Source: an uncultured Clostridia bacterium
Lineage (GTDB): Bacteria; Bacillota; Clostridia; TANB77; CAG-508
DNA: 19,040 nt
Direction: 5' to 3'
Assembly: GCA_934167365.1 (NCBI GenBank)
Contig: CAKPKU010000026.1
Coordinates: 1-19,040, forward strand
In this document: piece by piece, positions 1 through 7,468 of the stretch
Position numbering within the stretch: position 1 is the first letter of the stretch
How the letters are laid out: the number at the start of each line of letters is the position of its first letter
Program-made: the position numbers and the translations under genes
Notes under the pieces: generated by a model
Told to the model about the DNA's origin: nothing
What the model saw: the letters and a program-made list of their open reading frames with translations, nothing else
Databases searched by the model: none

Positions 1-86
1 ATTTCGGCAGCAAAACTTTTTGTTGATAATATCAATAATGTTGCTACCATAATTATTGACATTATAATAATTTTCTTCTTACTCAT
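1..86 (-). CDS. Secreted protein, N-terminal fragment (cut by window edge)
   Basis: Only the first 28 codons are visible. The ATG (86-84) is preceded by GGAGGAGA (98-91) at normal spacing. The peptide has a lysine-rich start (MSKKK), a hydrophobic stretch of about 17 residues and a type I signal-peptidase site, most likely SFA|AE near residues 25-27. It is therefore a signal peptide of an exported protein. The mature part lies outside the window, so no function can be given. A sigma-A-like promoter lies 70-100 bases upstream (156-184). Confidence 0.75.
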   Translation of the reverse strand, partial: MSKKKIIIMSIIMVATLLILSTKSFAAE

Positions 87-155
87 TTGTTCTCCTCCAT
101 TTTTTATTTTATGATATTATTTTATTCTACCCCCCTTTTTTCTTCTGTTTTCTTA

Positions 156-184
156 ATTTTAAATTAAAATTTTTTTATAGTCAA
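156..184 (-). promoter_or_regulatory. Sigma-A-like promoter of the leftward secreted-protein gene
   Basis: On the minus strand, -35 TTGACT (184-179), a 17-base spacer and -10 TAAAAT (161-156). Each box matches the consensus at 5 of 6 positions. The start of transcription would lie near 149, giving a leader of about 63 bases before the ATG at 86. Confidence 0.6.
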
Positions 185-344
185 TAGCAAAATTAAACAA
201 TAATACTTATTTTTTGAAAAGAAATCTTAATCAATTATACTAGTAACATAACAGCTAATTATCAATTCTAACACTTTAAACAATTAGCTTTACTATTAGC
301 TTAATTTATACTTATATATGTCTTTCTTAATTATATAAAAGCGT

Positions 345-376
345 AAAAAAAAGTTACTAATTTTACAATTAGTAAC
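345..376 (-). terminator. Intrinsic terminator of the MATE-kinase gene
   Basis: A perfect 10-bp inverted repeat, GTTACTAATT (353-362) and AATTAGTAAC (367-376), with a 4-base loop. In the minus direction it is followed by eight T (352-345). It starts 14 bases past the stop codon at 390. Confidence 0.85.
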
Positions 377-389
377 CTTCGTTTTCAAT

Positions 390-2378
390 TTATTTATTCA
401 TTGCAATTTCGCATATCATATCTGCTGCCTTTTCTACTCCAAATGTGTCACTATTTATACATAAATCATAATTTTCGCTATTTCCCCATGTTTTTCCTGT
501 ATAGTGTTTATAATGATTGCTTCTTAATTTATCTATTTTTTTAATTTCCTTTTCTGCTGATTTTTTGTTCAATCCATATCTTTCAACAGCTCTATTTATT
601 TTGTTATCCATAGTGCTATATACAAATATATTTATTACATCTTTATTGTCTTTTAATATGAAATCTGAACATCTGCCTATAATTACACAAGATTCATTAT
701 TTGCTAATTCTTTTATTAAGTCTGATTCTTCAACAAATAATTCATCTGAATTTGTTAAATTGTAATAATATCCATTATTTAATGAATCTAATATATTTCT
801 TTTTTGTTCATTATCTTCAATATATTCTGTTGATAAACCTGTTTTTTCAGATAATTTATTTACTAAATCTTTATCATAAAATTTTATACCTAACTTATCA
901 GCAACTAATCTTCCTATGTATCTTCCTCCTGATCCATATTCTCTAGATATTGTTATAATTGTATGTTTTGCTAACTTATTATCTGTACTTGTATCATCTG
1001 ATAATGTTTTGCTTACTGGTGCTTTTTTACCTAGTGAACGAACTTCTTTTATAAGTAATATAGCTGCTATTATAAAAGCTAATCCATCTGCAACTGGTCC
1101 TGCTGATAATACACCAACAATTCCATGCATATGACCTAATATTAACATACTTGGTATTAAAAAAGCTATTTGTCTTGATAAAGATAATATTGCACTTTTT
1201 ACACTTTTTCCAATAGCTTGGAAGAATATTCCTGATGGTATTTGTACTCCATTAAATATACATAACATTAAGTATGTTCTAAATGCCAAACATGCAAATT
1301 CCAAATATTTTTCATCTCCGCTTCCAAATATTGCAATAAGCTTATCTGGTATTAATTGGAATAATAAAAATGCTATTGTACTTATAATTATACTTAAACT
1401 TAAAACAGTTTTTAATGTTTTCTTAACTCTTTCAAAATTTCCAGCACCATAATTGTATCCTAAAATTGGTTGAGCTCCTGCTGCTATTCCTATTATAATA
1501 CTGTTTAATATTTGACTTATTTTCATTACAATTCCTAAAACTGTAATAGGTATTTCAGATCCATATTTTGAATCAGCTCCATATTTACCTAATAGATTAT
1601 TTTCAAAGGCCATTACTACAACAATGCTCATTTGAGTAATAAAACTGCTTATTCCAAGCATTGATACATTTTTACATACTGATCCATTTAGCTTTAAAGT
1701 TTCTTTTGTAACTTTTACGCTTTTTAATTTTCTAATATACGCTATGTTTAATACTGCTGTACATATTTGACTTATAATTGTTGCTATTGCAGCTCCTTTT
1801 ACTCCCAATGAAAAAACAAACATCAACATATAATCTAATACAACATTTAATAAAGCTCCTGCTATCATTGAAATCATTGCAAATTTTGGATTTCCGTCAG
1901 CTCTTATTATTGAGTTTAATGTTGTTCCAATCATCATAAATGGTAATCCTATTACAATTACAAATCCATATTCTAAGGCATATGGTCTTAATACATCTGT
2001 GCATCCAAATATATTTAAAATTTGTGGTAAAAATATTATACTTACAACACATATAAACACTGCAACTATGGTTGATAGTACAATTCCATTACTTACACCT
2101 TTACTTGCTTCATCTTGCTTTTTTTGTCCTAGTTTAAGACTCAAAAAAGCAGAACTTCCATCACCGAACATTAATGCAAATGCTAAGCATATCATTGTTA
2201 GTGGGAATACTACATTTGTTGCTCCATTTCCTAAATATCCAACTTTCCAACCAATAAATATTTGATCAACAATATTATATAGTGAGTTTACAAGTAGTGA
2301 TATTATACATGGTATAGAAAATTTTCTTATTAATTTGCTTATTTTTTCTGTTCCTAAAATATTTTCTTCTTGATTCAA
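390..2378 (-). CDS. MATE efflux transporter fused to cytidylate-kinase-like domain
   Basis: 662 residues. Residues 1 to about 450 form a complete multidrug and toxin extrusion (MATE) transporter of about 12 membrane segments, closest in look to the MepA branch (N-terminal GTEKISKLIRKFSIP, then an NIVDQIFIG segment). This family exports cationic drugs using a sodium or proton gradient. A polar linker of about 20 residues follows, then residues 472-662 match the cytidylate-kinase-like family (Cytidylate_kin2): ITISREYGSGG with the P-loop glycines at 482-485, FYDKDLV, and an IIGRCSDF segment near 567. The start is a TTG (2378-2376) behind AAGGGAAG; the nearby upstream ATG is out of frame and closes after three codons. 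MATE proteins are usually about 450 residues, so the kinase part is a true extension. The substrate of either half is unknown. Confidence 0.88.
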   Translation of the reverse strand: MNQEENILGTEKISKLIRKFSIPCIISLLVNSLYNIVDQIFIGWKVGYLGNGATNVVFPLTMICLAFALMFGDGSSAFLSLKLGQKKQDEASKGVSNGIVLSTIVAVFICVVSIIFLPQILNIFGCTDVLRPYALEYGFVIVIGLPFMMIGTTLNSIIRADGNPKFAMISMIAGALLNVVLDYMLMFVFSLGVKGAAIATIISQICTAVLNIAYIRKLKSVKVTKETLKLNGSVCKNVSMLGISSFITQMSIVVVMAFENNLLGKYGADSKYGSEIPITVLGIVMKISQILNSIIIGIAAGAQPILGYNYGAGNFERVKKTLKTVLSLSIIISTIAFLLFQLIPDKLIAIFGSGDEKYLEFACLAFRTYLMLCIFNGVQIPSGIFFQAIGKSVKSAILSLSRQIAFLIPSMLILGHMHGIVGVLSAGPVADGLAFIIAAILLIKEVRSLGKKAPVSKTLSDDTSTDNKLAKHTIITISREYGSGGRYIGRLVADKLGIKFYDKDLVNKLSEKTGLSTEYIEDNEQKRNILDSLNNGYYYNLTNSDELFVEESDLIKELANNESCVIIGRCSDFILKDNKDVINIFVYSTMDNKINRAVERYGLNKKSAEKEIKKIDKLRSNHYKHYTGKTWGNSENYDLCINSDTFGVEKAADMICEIAMNK

Positions 2379-2468
2379 TTTATCATCTTCCCTTCTATAA
2401 TTTTATGCGCAATGTTTTATACATTTTTCGGGTAATATGAATTATATAGCTACTTTTCCTATTACGCG

Positions 2469-2503
2469 AAAAAATACAAAGCAATACATGAGCATTGCTT
2501 TGT
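2469..2503 (-). terminator. Intrinsic terminator after pyrG, possibly within the MATE leader
   Basis: A perfect 10-bp stem, ACAAAGCAAT (2476-2485) and ATTGCTTTGT (2494-2503), with an 8-base loop, followed in the minus direction by six T (2474-2469). It lies 66 bases past the pyrG stop. A candidate promoter (2516-2545) lies between pyrG and this hairpin, so it could also act as an attenuator at the very start of the MATE transcript. Confidence 0.75.
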
Positions 2504-2515
2504 GCATATTTGTAT

Positions 2516-2545
2516 ATTATAACACCTTTCTATTTTTCGTGTAAT
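2516..2545 (-). promoter_or_regulatory. Candidate promoter of the MATE-kinase gene
   Basis: Minus strand: an extended -10 box, TGT followed by TATAAT (2524-2516), and an 18-base spacer to ATTACA (2545-2540, 4 of 6 matches to the -35 consensus). Transcription would start near 2509, directly before the hairpin at 2503-2476. The -35 box lies inside one copy of the ATTACnCGAAAAAT repeat. Confidence 0.45.
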
Positions 2546-2568
2546 ACTTTTTTTTAATTTTTTTAATT

Positions 2569-4167
2569 TTATTTTTTTGCAGACTTTATAAAGGCACTAA
2601 ATAGTGGTGCTGGCTTATTTGGTCTAGACTTAAATTCTGGATGGAATTGTCCTGCTATAAAAAATTTATTTGCTGGAATTTCTACCATTTCTACCAATGT
2701 ATTGTCCGGAGATGTTCCAGATATTACCATTCCTGCTTCTTCTAATATTGATCTATAATCATTATTAAATTCATATCTGTGGCGATGTCTTTCTGCTATT
2801 TCTAATTTTCTATACACTTTTTCGGCTAAAGTTTTTTCTTTTATTTTACATGGATAACTACCAAGTCTCATAGTTCCACCTTTTTTCTTTACATCCTTTT
2901 GTGTATCCATTATATGTATTACTGGATTTTTTGTTTTTCTATCAAATTCAGTAGAGCTTGCATCTGCTAAATTTGCAACATTTCTTGCAAATTCTACAAC
3001 TGCCATTTGCATACCTAAACAAATTCCTAAAAATGGTACATTATTTGTTCTTGCATATTTTATTGCTTTTATTTTTCCCTCTACTCCTCTATTTCCAAAT
3101 CCACCTGGAACTAATATTCCATCAAAATCTTTTAACATATTTTTTGCATCATCATCACTTTTTATTTCTTCAGAATCAACAAATTCAATATCAACATTAA
3201 CATTATTTGCAAAACCACCATGTTTTAGGCTTTCAACAACAGACAAATATGAGTCTTCTAAACTTACATATTTTCCTACAATTGCAATTTTTACTTTGTT
3301 ATCTCCAATATTTTTAATGTTTTCAATCATTTCTTCCCATTCTGCATTTTTAGGCTCTTTATTACTTAAATTTAAATGTTCACAAACAACTTTTGCAAGC
3401 CCAGCTTTTTCTAGCATTAATGGTACTTCATATAAATCATCGACAGTTGAATTATGTATTACATTTTCCTTTCTAACATTACAAAACATTGCAATTTTTT
3501 CTTTCATTCCATCTGGAATATCTAAATCAGATCTGCACACTAATACATTTGGTTTTATTCCATATGATTGTAGCTCTCTTACTGAATGTTGTGTTGGCTT
3601 TGATTTTAACTCATTTGAACCTGTTATATATGGTAGTAATGTTACATGAATATACATTACATCATCTTCTTTTTGTTCAATTCCTACTTGTCTTATTGCC
3701 TCAATAAAAGGTAAACTTTCAATATCTCCAACTGTTCCACCTATTTCAGTAATTACTACATCAACATCTGTCTCTTTAAATTTGTATACTTTATCTTTTA
3801 TTGCATTTGTTATATGAGGAACTACTTGTACTGTTTTTCCTAAATAATCCCCTTTACGCTCTCTTTCAATAACTTCTGAATATATTCTTCCTGTTGTTAC
3901 ACTCGAATTTACTGTTAAGCTTTCATCTGTAAATCTTTCATAATGACCTAAATCTAAATCTGTTTCTGCTCCATCATCTGTTACAAATACTTCTCCATGC
4001 TCACAAGGATTCATTGTTCCTGGATCAACATTTATATAAGGGTCAAATTTTTGATTTGCTACCTTATATCCTCTGTTTTTCAACAATCTTCCTAATGATG
4101 CTGCTGTTATTCCTTTTCCTAATCCTGATACTACTCCGCCTGTTACAAAAATGTATTTAGTACTCAT
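2569..4167 (-). CDS. pyrG: CTP synthase
   Basis: 532 residues, the usual length. The enzyme converts UTP to CTP using ATP and glutamine, the last step of cytidine nucleotide synthesis, in the cytoplasm. The N-terminal synthetase domain begins FVTGGVVSGLGKG with the P-loop lysine at K18. The C-terminal class I glutamine amidotransferase domain carries the nucleophile C383 in GICLGMQ and the H509/E511 pair in GQFHPEF. All catalytic residues are present. The ATG (4167-4165) follows GGAGGA (4182-4177) at about 9 bases. The leader carries a strong intrinsic terminator ending about 20 bases before the ribosome binding site, which recalls the attenuation known for pyrG in Bacillus. The GGG initiation run that the Bacillus mechanism needs is not seen at the predicted transcription start. 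Confidence 0.98.
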   Translation of the reverse strand: MSTKYIFVTGGVVSGLGKGITAASLGRLLKNRGYKVANQKFDPYINVDPGTMNPCEHGEVFVTDDGAETDLDLGHYERFTDESLTVNSSVTTGRIYSEVIERERKGDYLGKTVQVVPHITNAIKDKVYKFKETDVDVVITEIGGTVGDIESLPFIEAIRQVGIEQKEDDVMYIHVTLLPYITGSNELKSKPTQHSVRELQSYGIKPNVLVCRSDLDIPDGMKEKIAMFCNVRKENVIHNSTVDDLYEVPLMLEKAGLAKVVCEHLNLSNKEPKNAEWEEMIENIKNIGDNKVKIAIVGKYVSLEDSYLSVVESLKHGGFANNVNVDIEFVDSEEIKSDDDAKNMLKDFDGILVPGGFGNRGVEGKIKAIKYARTNNVPFLGICLGMQMAVVEFARNVANLADASSTEFDRKTKNPVIHIMDTQKDVKKKGGTMRLGSYPCKIKEKTLAEKVYRKLEIAERHRHRYEFNNDYRSILEEAGMVISGTSPDNTLVEMVEIPANKFFIAGQFHPEFKSRPNKPAPLFSAFIKSAKK

Positions 4168-4202
4168 ACAACTATTTCCTCCATTATATTTATTTTATAA
4201 AT

Positions 4203-4256
4203 AAAAAAAATAGATTAAAAAAAATTTTTCCCTTTAAGGGTTTTTTTTTAATCTAT
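4203..4256 (-). terminator. Strong hairpin terminator upstream of pyrG (candidate attenuator)
   Basis: A 15-bp AT-rich stem (4210-4224 with 4242-4256) around a CCC/GGG core (4230-4232 with 4238-4240), followed in the minus direction by eight T (4210-4203). It lies 125 bases past the M23 peptidase stop and 36 bases before the pyrG ATG. It may simply end the upstream operon. If the candidate promoter at 4275-4303 is real, the hairpin lies inside the pyrG leader and would act as an attenuator. Confidence 0.75.
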
Positions 4257-4274
4257 ATTTTTAATATATTTTAA

Positions 4275-4303
4275 ATTTTATCATAAATTTTAAGTTTAAG
4301 CAA
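4275..4303 (-). promoter_or_regulatory. Candidate pyrG promoter
   Basis: Minus strand: TTGCTT (4303-4298), a 17-base spacer, TAAAAT (4280-4275). The -10 box is good and the -35 box is moderate. Transcription would start near 4268 within an A/T-only stretch, giving a leader of about 100 bases that contains the hairpin at 4256-4203. Confidence 0.4.
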
Positions 4304-4380
4304 TAGATATTTTTATTTTATAGACAATATTACTTATATTCATACTTTTATTTACTTTTTATTATATTTTAGTAATAAAT

Positions 4381-4974
4381 TTATCTAATGTAATATTCAT
4401 CTTCAGAATATGGAATATCCTCTTTTGTAAATCCCCATGGATCATCAGATACCATTATATTCCATAATGTTGCATATGGCTCTAATTCAAACTCTTTATC
4501 AAGTTTTGATAAATCTTTATATGGTAAAACATCTAATGGATTTATTGTATAATCTAATCCAGTTTCTTCAGTATTAGATTTTCTTATTTCAATATGTAAA
4601 TGTGGTACCCTAGATCCACCGCTAGACCCAGTTTTACCAATTATTGTATTAGTATCAACCTCTTGACCAGGTTTTACTAAAATTTCTCTTAAATGTCCAT
4701 ATACAACTCTTCTTCCATCATCATTTAAAATTTCTACTTTATTGCCATAACCATCATTAAAAGCATCAAAACCTTCTGTTGTTGTTCCATCAAATTCTGC
4801 TAAAAGCACCTTCCCCTTACAAATTGGATGTACTTCTGTACCAATATCAGCAGTTATATCAAATCCTGAATGTGCTCTTTGTTTAAATAAAACATAATGA
4901 TTTTTTCTAATTCCATATTTATCATGTTCAGCCACTTTATACTTGGGCTCTATTGGCCATATATATTCACTCAT
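4381..4974 (-). CDS. M23 family (LytM-like) metallopeptidase without signal peptide
   Basis: 197 residues. M23 zinc peptidases usually cut peptide bridges of peptidoglycan. The zinc site is intact: HSGFD (H35, D39) and HLHIE (H125, H127), with YGHL (H94) between them. The peptidase core covers about residues 17-152, and a short acidic tail ends in EDEYYIR. There is no signal peptide, membrane segment or cell-wall-binding domain, which is unusual; it may be exported another way, act inside the cell, or be released by lysis. It follows the GNAT-like gene by 22 bases and has AAGGTAG as ribosome binding site, so the two are very likely one operon. The hairpin at 4256-4203 probably ends the message. 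Confidence 0.88.
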   Translation of the reverse strand: MSEYIWPIEPKYKVAEHDKYGIRKNHYVLFKQRAHSGFDITADIGTEVHPICKGKVLLAEFDGTTTEGFDAFNDGYGNKVEILNDDGRRVVYGHLREILVKPGQEVDTNTIIGKTGSSGGSRVPHLHIEIRKSNTEETGLDYTINPLDVLPYKDLSKLDKEFELEPYATLWNIMVSDDPWGFTKEDIPYSEDEYYIR

Positions 4975-4996
4975 AAAATCATCTACCTTTCATTAT

Positions 4997-6304
4997 TTAA
5001 CGTGACAATTCATCTAAATTCTTTTTTAATTGTTTAATCTTTTTAACTTTCTTATACATTACAGGAACATTAGGTTTATATCCTGTTATACGATGCCTTG
5101 CTTTATTTAATCTATGAAATTCACCCTTTTCATATTTTATTTGATCATTTAATATTTGCTCTTTATTTTCATAGCTTATATCAATATTATCAGGATTATA
5201 TCCATAAAGAACAGCTAATTTTTCTGCCATATGTTTTAAATATTCTTGTGCTTCAGATTTTTTTACTCTTGTAATATGAACTTCTCTATCTCTTCCAAAT
5301 CTTCTATTTACAAACAAACTATCTTTTAATCCAAAAAATTCAGAAACATATTTTGAAGATACATTATCTCTATGTAAAGTTGAACATAAAAATATTTCTT
5401 TATTTTCTGGATTCTCAAAAAAATCATTTATATGTTTTTTAATTCCTTCATATACTAAAGCTCTAGCTTTACCACAACTTCTTTGTTCAGGATCTGTTAT
5501 ATATGTATCTATTTCAATAGAATTTTGAGGATTAGCAGAAAAATACTTATGTGGTTCAAAAACTGTATTTTTATCATATACAATAAAATGAGACTTCTTA
5601 CTTAATTTTTCATGTTCTTTTTCTAGCTCTAAATTTTGCTCTAGCTCTTTAGCTAATGAATTTTCTACTTCAACATTTTTTGAATTATCTCCGTATATTA
5701 ATTCTTTAATTTCAGAAAATGTCATAAAATAAAATTGCTCATACATTTCAACTTTCTTATCATTTTCAGATTCACTTACATTTTTTATATATTCAAACAT
5801 ATATGAATTTATTTTTTCTCTTAATTTACTTTTTTCATCAAAATTACTTTCACCATTTAGCTCACTTTGCAAAAACTCACTAATATTTGCATATTGTGGA
5901 AATTCAGTTAAAACTTTATTTCTAGCGTATGCATATGCTTCCATTTTTAATTTATATGCTTCTAAAGCTGCCTTTTTATAATCAGATTCATTTTTATACT
6001 TGCTTTTCACATATTTTTTATATTCATCAGATACTTTAAAATATTTAGTAATATCATTATATGTAAATAAACTTTGACCTTGAGTTATATATGTTGCAGC
6101 CTCAACCTTATCATTTTCATTTACAGAAACTAATACAGTATTTTCTTTTGAATGGATGTATTGACTAATATCTTCTGCTCCAGTTATAAATAATTGTCCG
6201 ATTTGTCCATTTTTTTCCATATTATTTAATACCTTTTTTTCTAATTCAGCTATTTGATTTAAGTACTTCTTCTCATTATTTACATCAACTTCAATTATAT
6301 CCAT
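4997..6304 (-). CDS. GNAT-like acetyltransferase protein with long helical insert
   Basis: 435 residues with the chosen start. GGAAGG (6319-6314) touches an upstream in-frame ATG at 6313 but sits 9 bases before the ATG at 6304, so the latter is preferred. Two parts resemble the acetyl-CoA-binding GNAT fold: an N-terminal part (about 1-80), and residues 262-348, where DPEQRSCGKARALVYEGI fits the acetyl-CoA loop pattern R-x-x-G-x-A, followed by a helix and a strand. Between them lie about 150 charged, helix-rich residues, including a likely coiled coil at 214-238. The C-terminus is strongly basic. The assignment to GNAT is inference from one motif and the predicted order of strands and helices; the substrate is unknown. 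It has its own promoter (6361-6389) and is followed by the M23 gene. Confidence 0.6.
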   Translation of the reverse strand: MDIIEVDVNNEKKYLNQIAELEKKVLNNMEKNGQIGQLFITGAEDISQYIHSKENTVLVSVNENDKVEAATYITQGQSLFTYNDITKYFKVSDEYKKYVKSKYKNESDYKKAALEAYKLKMEAYAYARNKVLTEFPQYANISEFLQSELNGESNFDEKSKLREKINSYMFEYIKNVSESENDKKVEMYEQFYFMTFSEIKELIYGDNSKNVEVENSLAKELEQNLELEKEHEKLSKKSHFIVYDKNTVFEPHKYFSANPQNSIEIDTYITDPEQRSCGKARALVYEGIKKHINDFFENPENKEIFLCSTLHRDNVSSKYVSEFFGLKDSLFVNRRFGRDREVHITRVKKSEAQEYLKHMAEKLAVLYGYNPDNIDISYENKEQILNDQIKYEKGEFHRLNKARHRITGYKPNVPVMYKKVKKIKQLKKNLDELSR

Positions 6305-6360
6305 ATTCCACATCCTTCCGAAACATTTATTTATATAAACATCTCAACAAATTTTATAAA

Positions 6361-6389
6361 ATTATACCCTAAATTGAAAATAAATTCAA
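6361..6389 (-). promoter_or_regulatory. Sigma-A-like promoter of the GNAT-M23 operon
   Basis: Minus strand: TTGAAT (6389-6384), a 17-base spacer ending in GGG, then a perfect TATAAT (6366-6361). Transcription would start near 6354, about 50 bases before the ATG at 6304. Confidence 0.65.
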
Positions 6390-6426
6390 TATATATCCTC
6401 ACACTTAAGCTATTATCTATTATATT

Positions 6427-7092
6427 TTATACTTTTTTAACAATTTCTCCCTGATTTTTATATATACTATTTTCAGCAATAACACCTCTTACAGAAGATA
6501 ATGGATATATATTAGTATTTCTTCCAATTACACTACCTGGATTTAATATAGAGCCACAACCAACTTCCACATTATCACCAATCATTGCACCAAATTTTTT
6601 CAAACCTGTTTCAATTTGCTCTTTTTCGCTTTTAACAACAACCAATTTTTTATCAGACTTAACATTTGATGTTATAGATCCAGCTCCCATATGTGACTTA
6701 TATCCTAATATTGAATCACCAACATAATTATAATGTGGAACTTGAACATTATTAAACAAAATAACATTTTTAAGTTCAGTAGAATTTCCAACAACAGAAT
6801 TTTCGCCAACAATAGCATTACCTCTTATAAAAGCACAGTGTCTCACTTCAGCATTTTTTCCAATTATAGCTGGACCTTTAATATATGCTGTTGGAGCAAC
6901 TACTGCATTTTTAGCAATCCAAACATCATCTCCAATTTTGTTATATTCATCACTATTTAAAGAATTTCCTAATTTAATAATAAAATCCTTTATTTTAGGT
7001 AAGACCTCCCAAGGGTATTCACACCCATCAAAAACCTCCTTAGCAATTGTATTATTTAAATCATATAAATTAATTATTTTACACTCTTTCAT
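6427..7092 (-). CDS. GlmU-like left-handed beta-helix acyltransferase
   Basis: 221 residues with the chosen start. Two in-frame ATGs lie at 7098 and 7092; GGAG is only 2 bases before the first but 8 before the second, so 7092 is used. From about residue 55 to the end the protein is made of hexapeptide repeats (VWIAKN AVVAPT AYIKGP AIIGKN) that form a left-handed beta-helix. The segment PHYNYVGDSILG, then MGAGSITSN, matches the active-site region of the acetyltransferase half of GlmU, with H120 at the place of the catalytic histidine. The pyrophosphorylase half of GlmU is absent; the first 50 residues are a small helical cap. It is probably a sugar-nucleotide or sugar-phosphate acyltransferase; the substrate is unknown. 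No terminator is visible after it. Confidence 0.8.
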   Translation of the reverse strand: MKECKIINLYDLNNTIAKEVFDGCEYPWEVLPKIKDFIIKLGNSLNSDEYNKIGDDVWIAKNAVVAPTAYIKGPAIIGKNAEVRHCAFIRGNAIVGENSVVGNSTELKNVILFNNVQVPHYNYVGDSILGYKSHMGAGSITSNVKSDKKLVVVKSEKEQIETGLKKFGAMIGDNVEVGCGSILNPGSVIGRNTNIYPLSSVRGVIAENSIYKNQGEIVKKV

Positions 7093-7151
7093 AATCATAT
7101 CTCCTTTTTTGGAATAATATAAAGCAATAAATTACTTTATTTATGCTATAT

Positions 7152-7180
7152 AATTTATTATATTTATTTTAATTAGTCAA
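7152..7180 (-). promoter_or_regulatory. Candidate promoter of the GlmU-like gene
   Basis: Minus strand: TTGACT (7180-7175), a 17-base spacer, TAAATT (7157-7152). It lies directly after the terminator of the 57-aa gene and would give a leader of about 50 bases. The -10 box is weak. Confidence 0.45.
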
Positions 7181-7186
7181 TAATAG

Positions 7187-7225
7187 AAAAAAACGAAATA
7201 AAAAGTATAAAACTTTTTATTCCGT
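7187..7225 (-). terminator. Intrinsic terminator of the 57-aa gene
   Basis: A 14-bp stem with one GU pair (7193-7206 with 7212-7225), a 5-base loop and seven T in the minus direction (7193-7187). It starts 10 bases after the stop codon. Confidence 0.85.
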
Positions 7226-7234
7226 TTTTAAGGC

Positions 7235-7408
7235 TTACCAAATTCCATTCATTATCTGAAGTTTTTCGGAAAGTTTTTTTCTTTCCTTTTGCAAATTAGG
7301 ATTTTCGCGTTTAGGGTCATCCCTATCAATACACGCTATTAAATTCCTAATTTTAGTCTCTTCAGACCATCTTGGTTTATCCTTTTTCCGACGTATATTC
7401 TTTCCCAT
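7235..7408 (-). CDS. Small basic protein of unknown function (57 aa)
   Basis: The open frame extends further upstream, but GGAGG (7421-7417) lies 8 bases before the ATG at 7408, which gives a 57-residue protein beginning MGKNIRRKKDKPRWSEE. It is highly charged, has no membrane segment, contains one cysteine, and its second half (about 37-52) looks like an amphipathic helix rich in Lys and Glu. No known family is recognised. A good promoter (7440-7468), a strong ribosome binding site and an immediate terminator make it a convincing single-gene unit. A nucleic-acid or ribosome-associated role would fit the composition but is only a guess. Confidence 0.75.
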   Translation of the reverse strand: MGKNIRRKKDKPRWSEETKIRNLIACIDRDDPKRENPNLQKERKKLSEKLQIMNGIW

Positions 7409-7439
7409 GAAAGGTTCCTCCTTTTGGATTAATAAATTT

Positions 7440-7468
7440 ATTTTAACATATTTAATACAATTTTTCAA
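7440..7468 (-). promoter_or_regulatory. Promoter of the 57-aa gene
   Basis: Minus strand: TTGAAA (7468-7463), a 17-base spacer ending in TGT, then TAAAAT (7445-7440), an extended -10 arrangement. The leader would be about 25 bases. Confidence 0.65.

Larger units (their letters stand above)
87..389. other. Intergenic stretch between secreted-protein gene and MATE gene
   Basis: About 300 bases without a gene, both neighbours on the minus strand. It holds the promoter and ribosome binding site of the leftward gene (98-184) and the terminator of the MATE gene (345-376). The untranslated leader of the leftward gene carries a run of six G directly after a run of six or more A (minus strand, around 145-130). 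Nothing further is recognised in 185-344. Confidence 0.7.
2423..2545. repeat. Three copies of ATTACnCGAAAAAT around the MATE promoter
   Basis: In minus-strand reading, ATTACACGAAAAAT lies at 2545-2532, its inverse ATTTTTTCGCGTAAT at 2475-2461, and ATTACCCGAAAAAT at 2436-2423. The first overlaps the candidate -35 box; the middle one overlaps the U-tract of the hairpin terminator. The middle copy can pair with either outer copy, with at most one or two mismatches or GU pairs. They may be operator sites for a repressor, or arms of alternative leader RNA folds. Confidence 0.5.

Noticed and set aside
130..150. G6/A6 homopolymer tracts in the leader of the left-edge gene as a phase-variation switch
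   Set aside because: The tracts are short, lie outside the coding region and are not between promoter boxes, so there is no support for switching.
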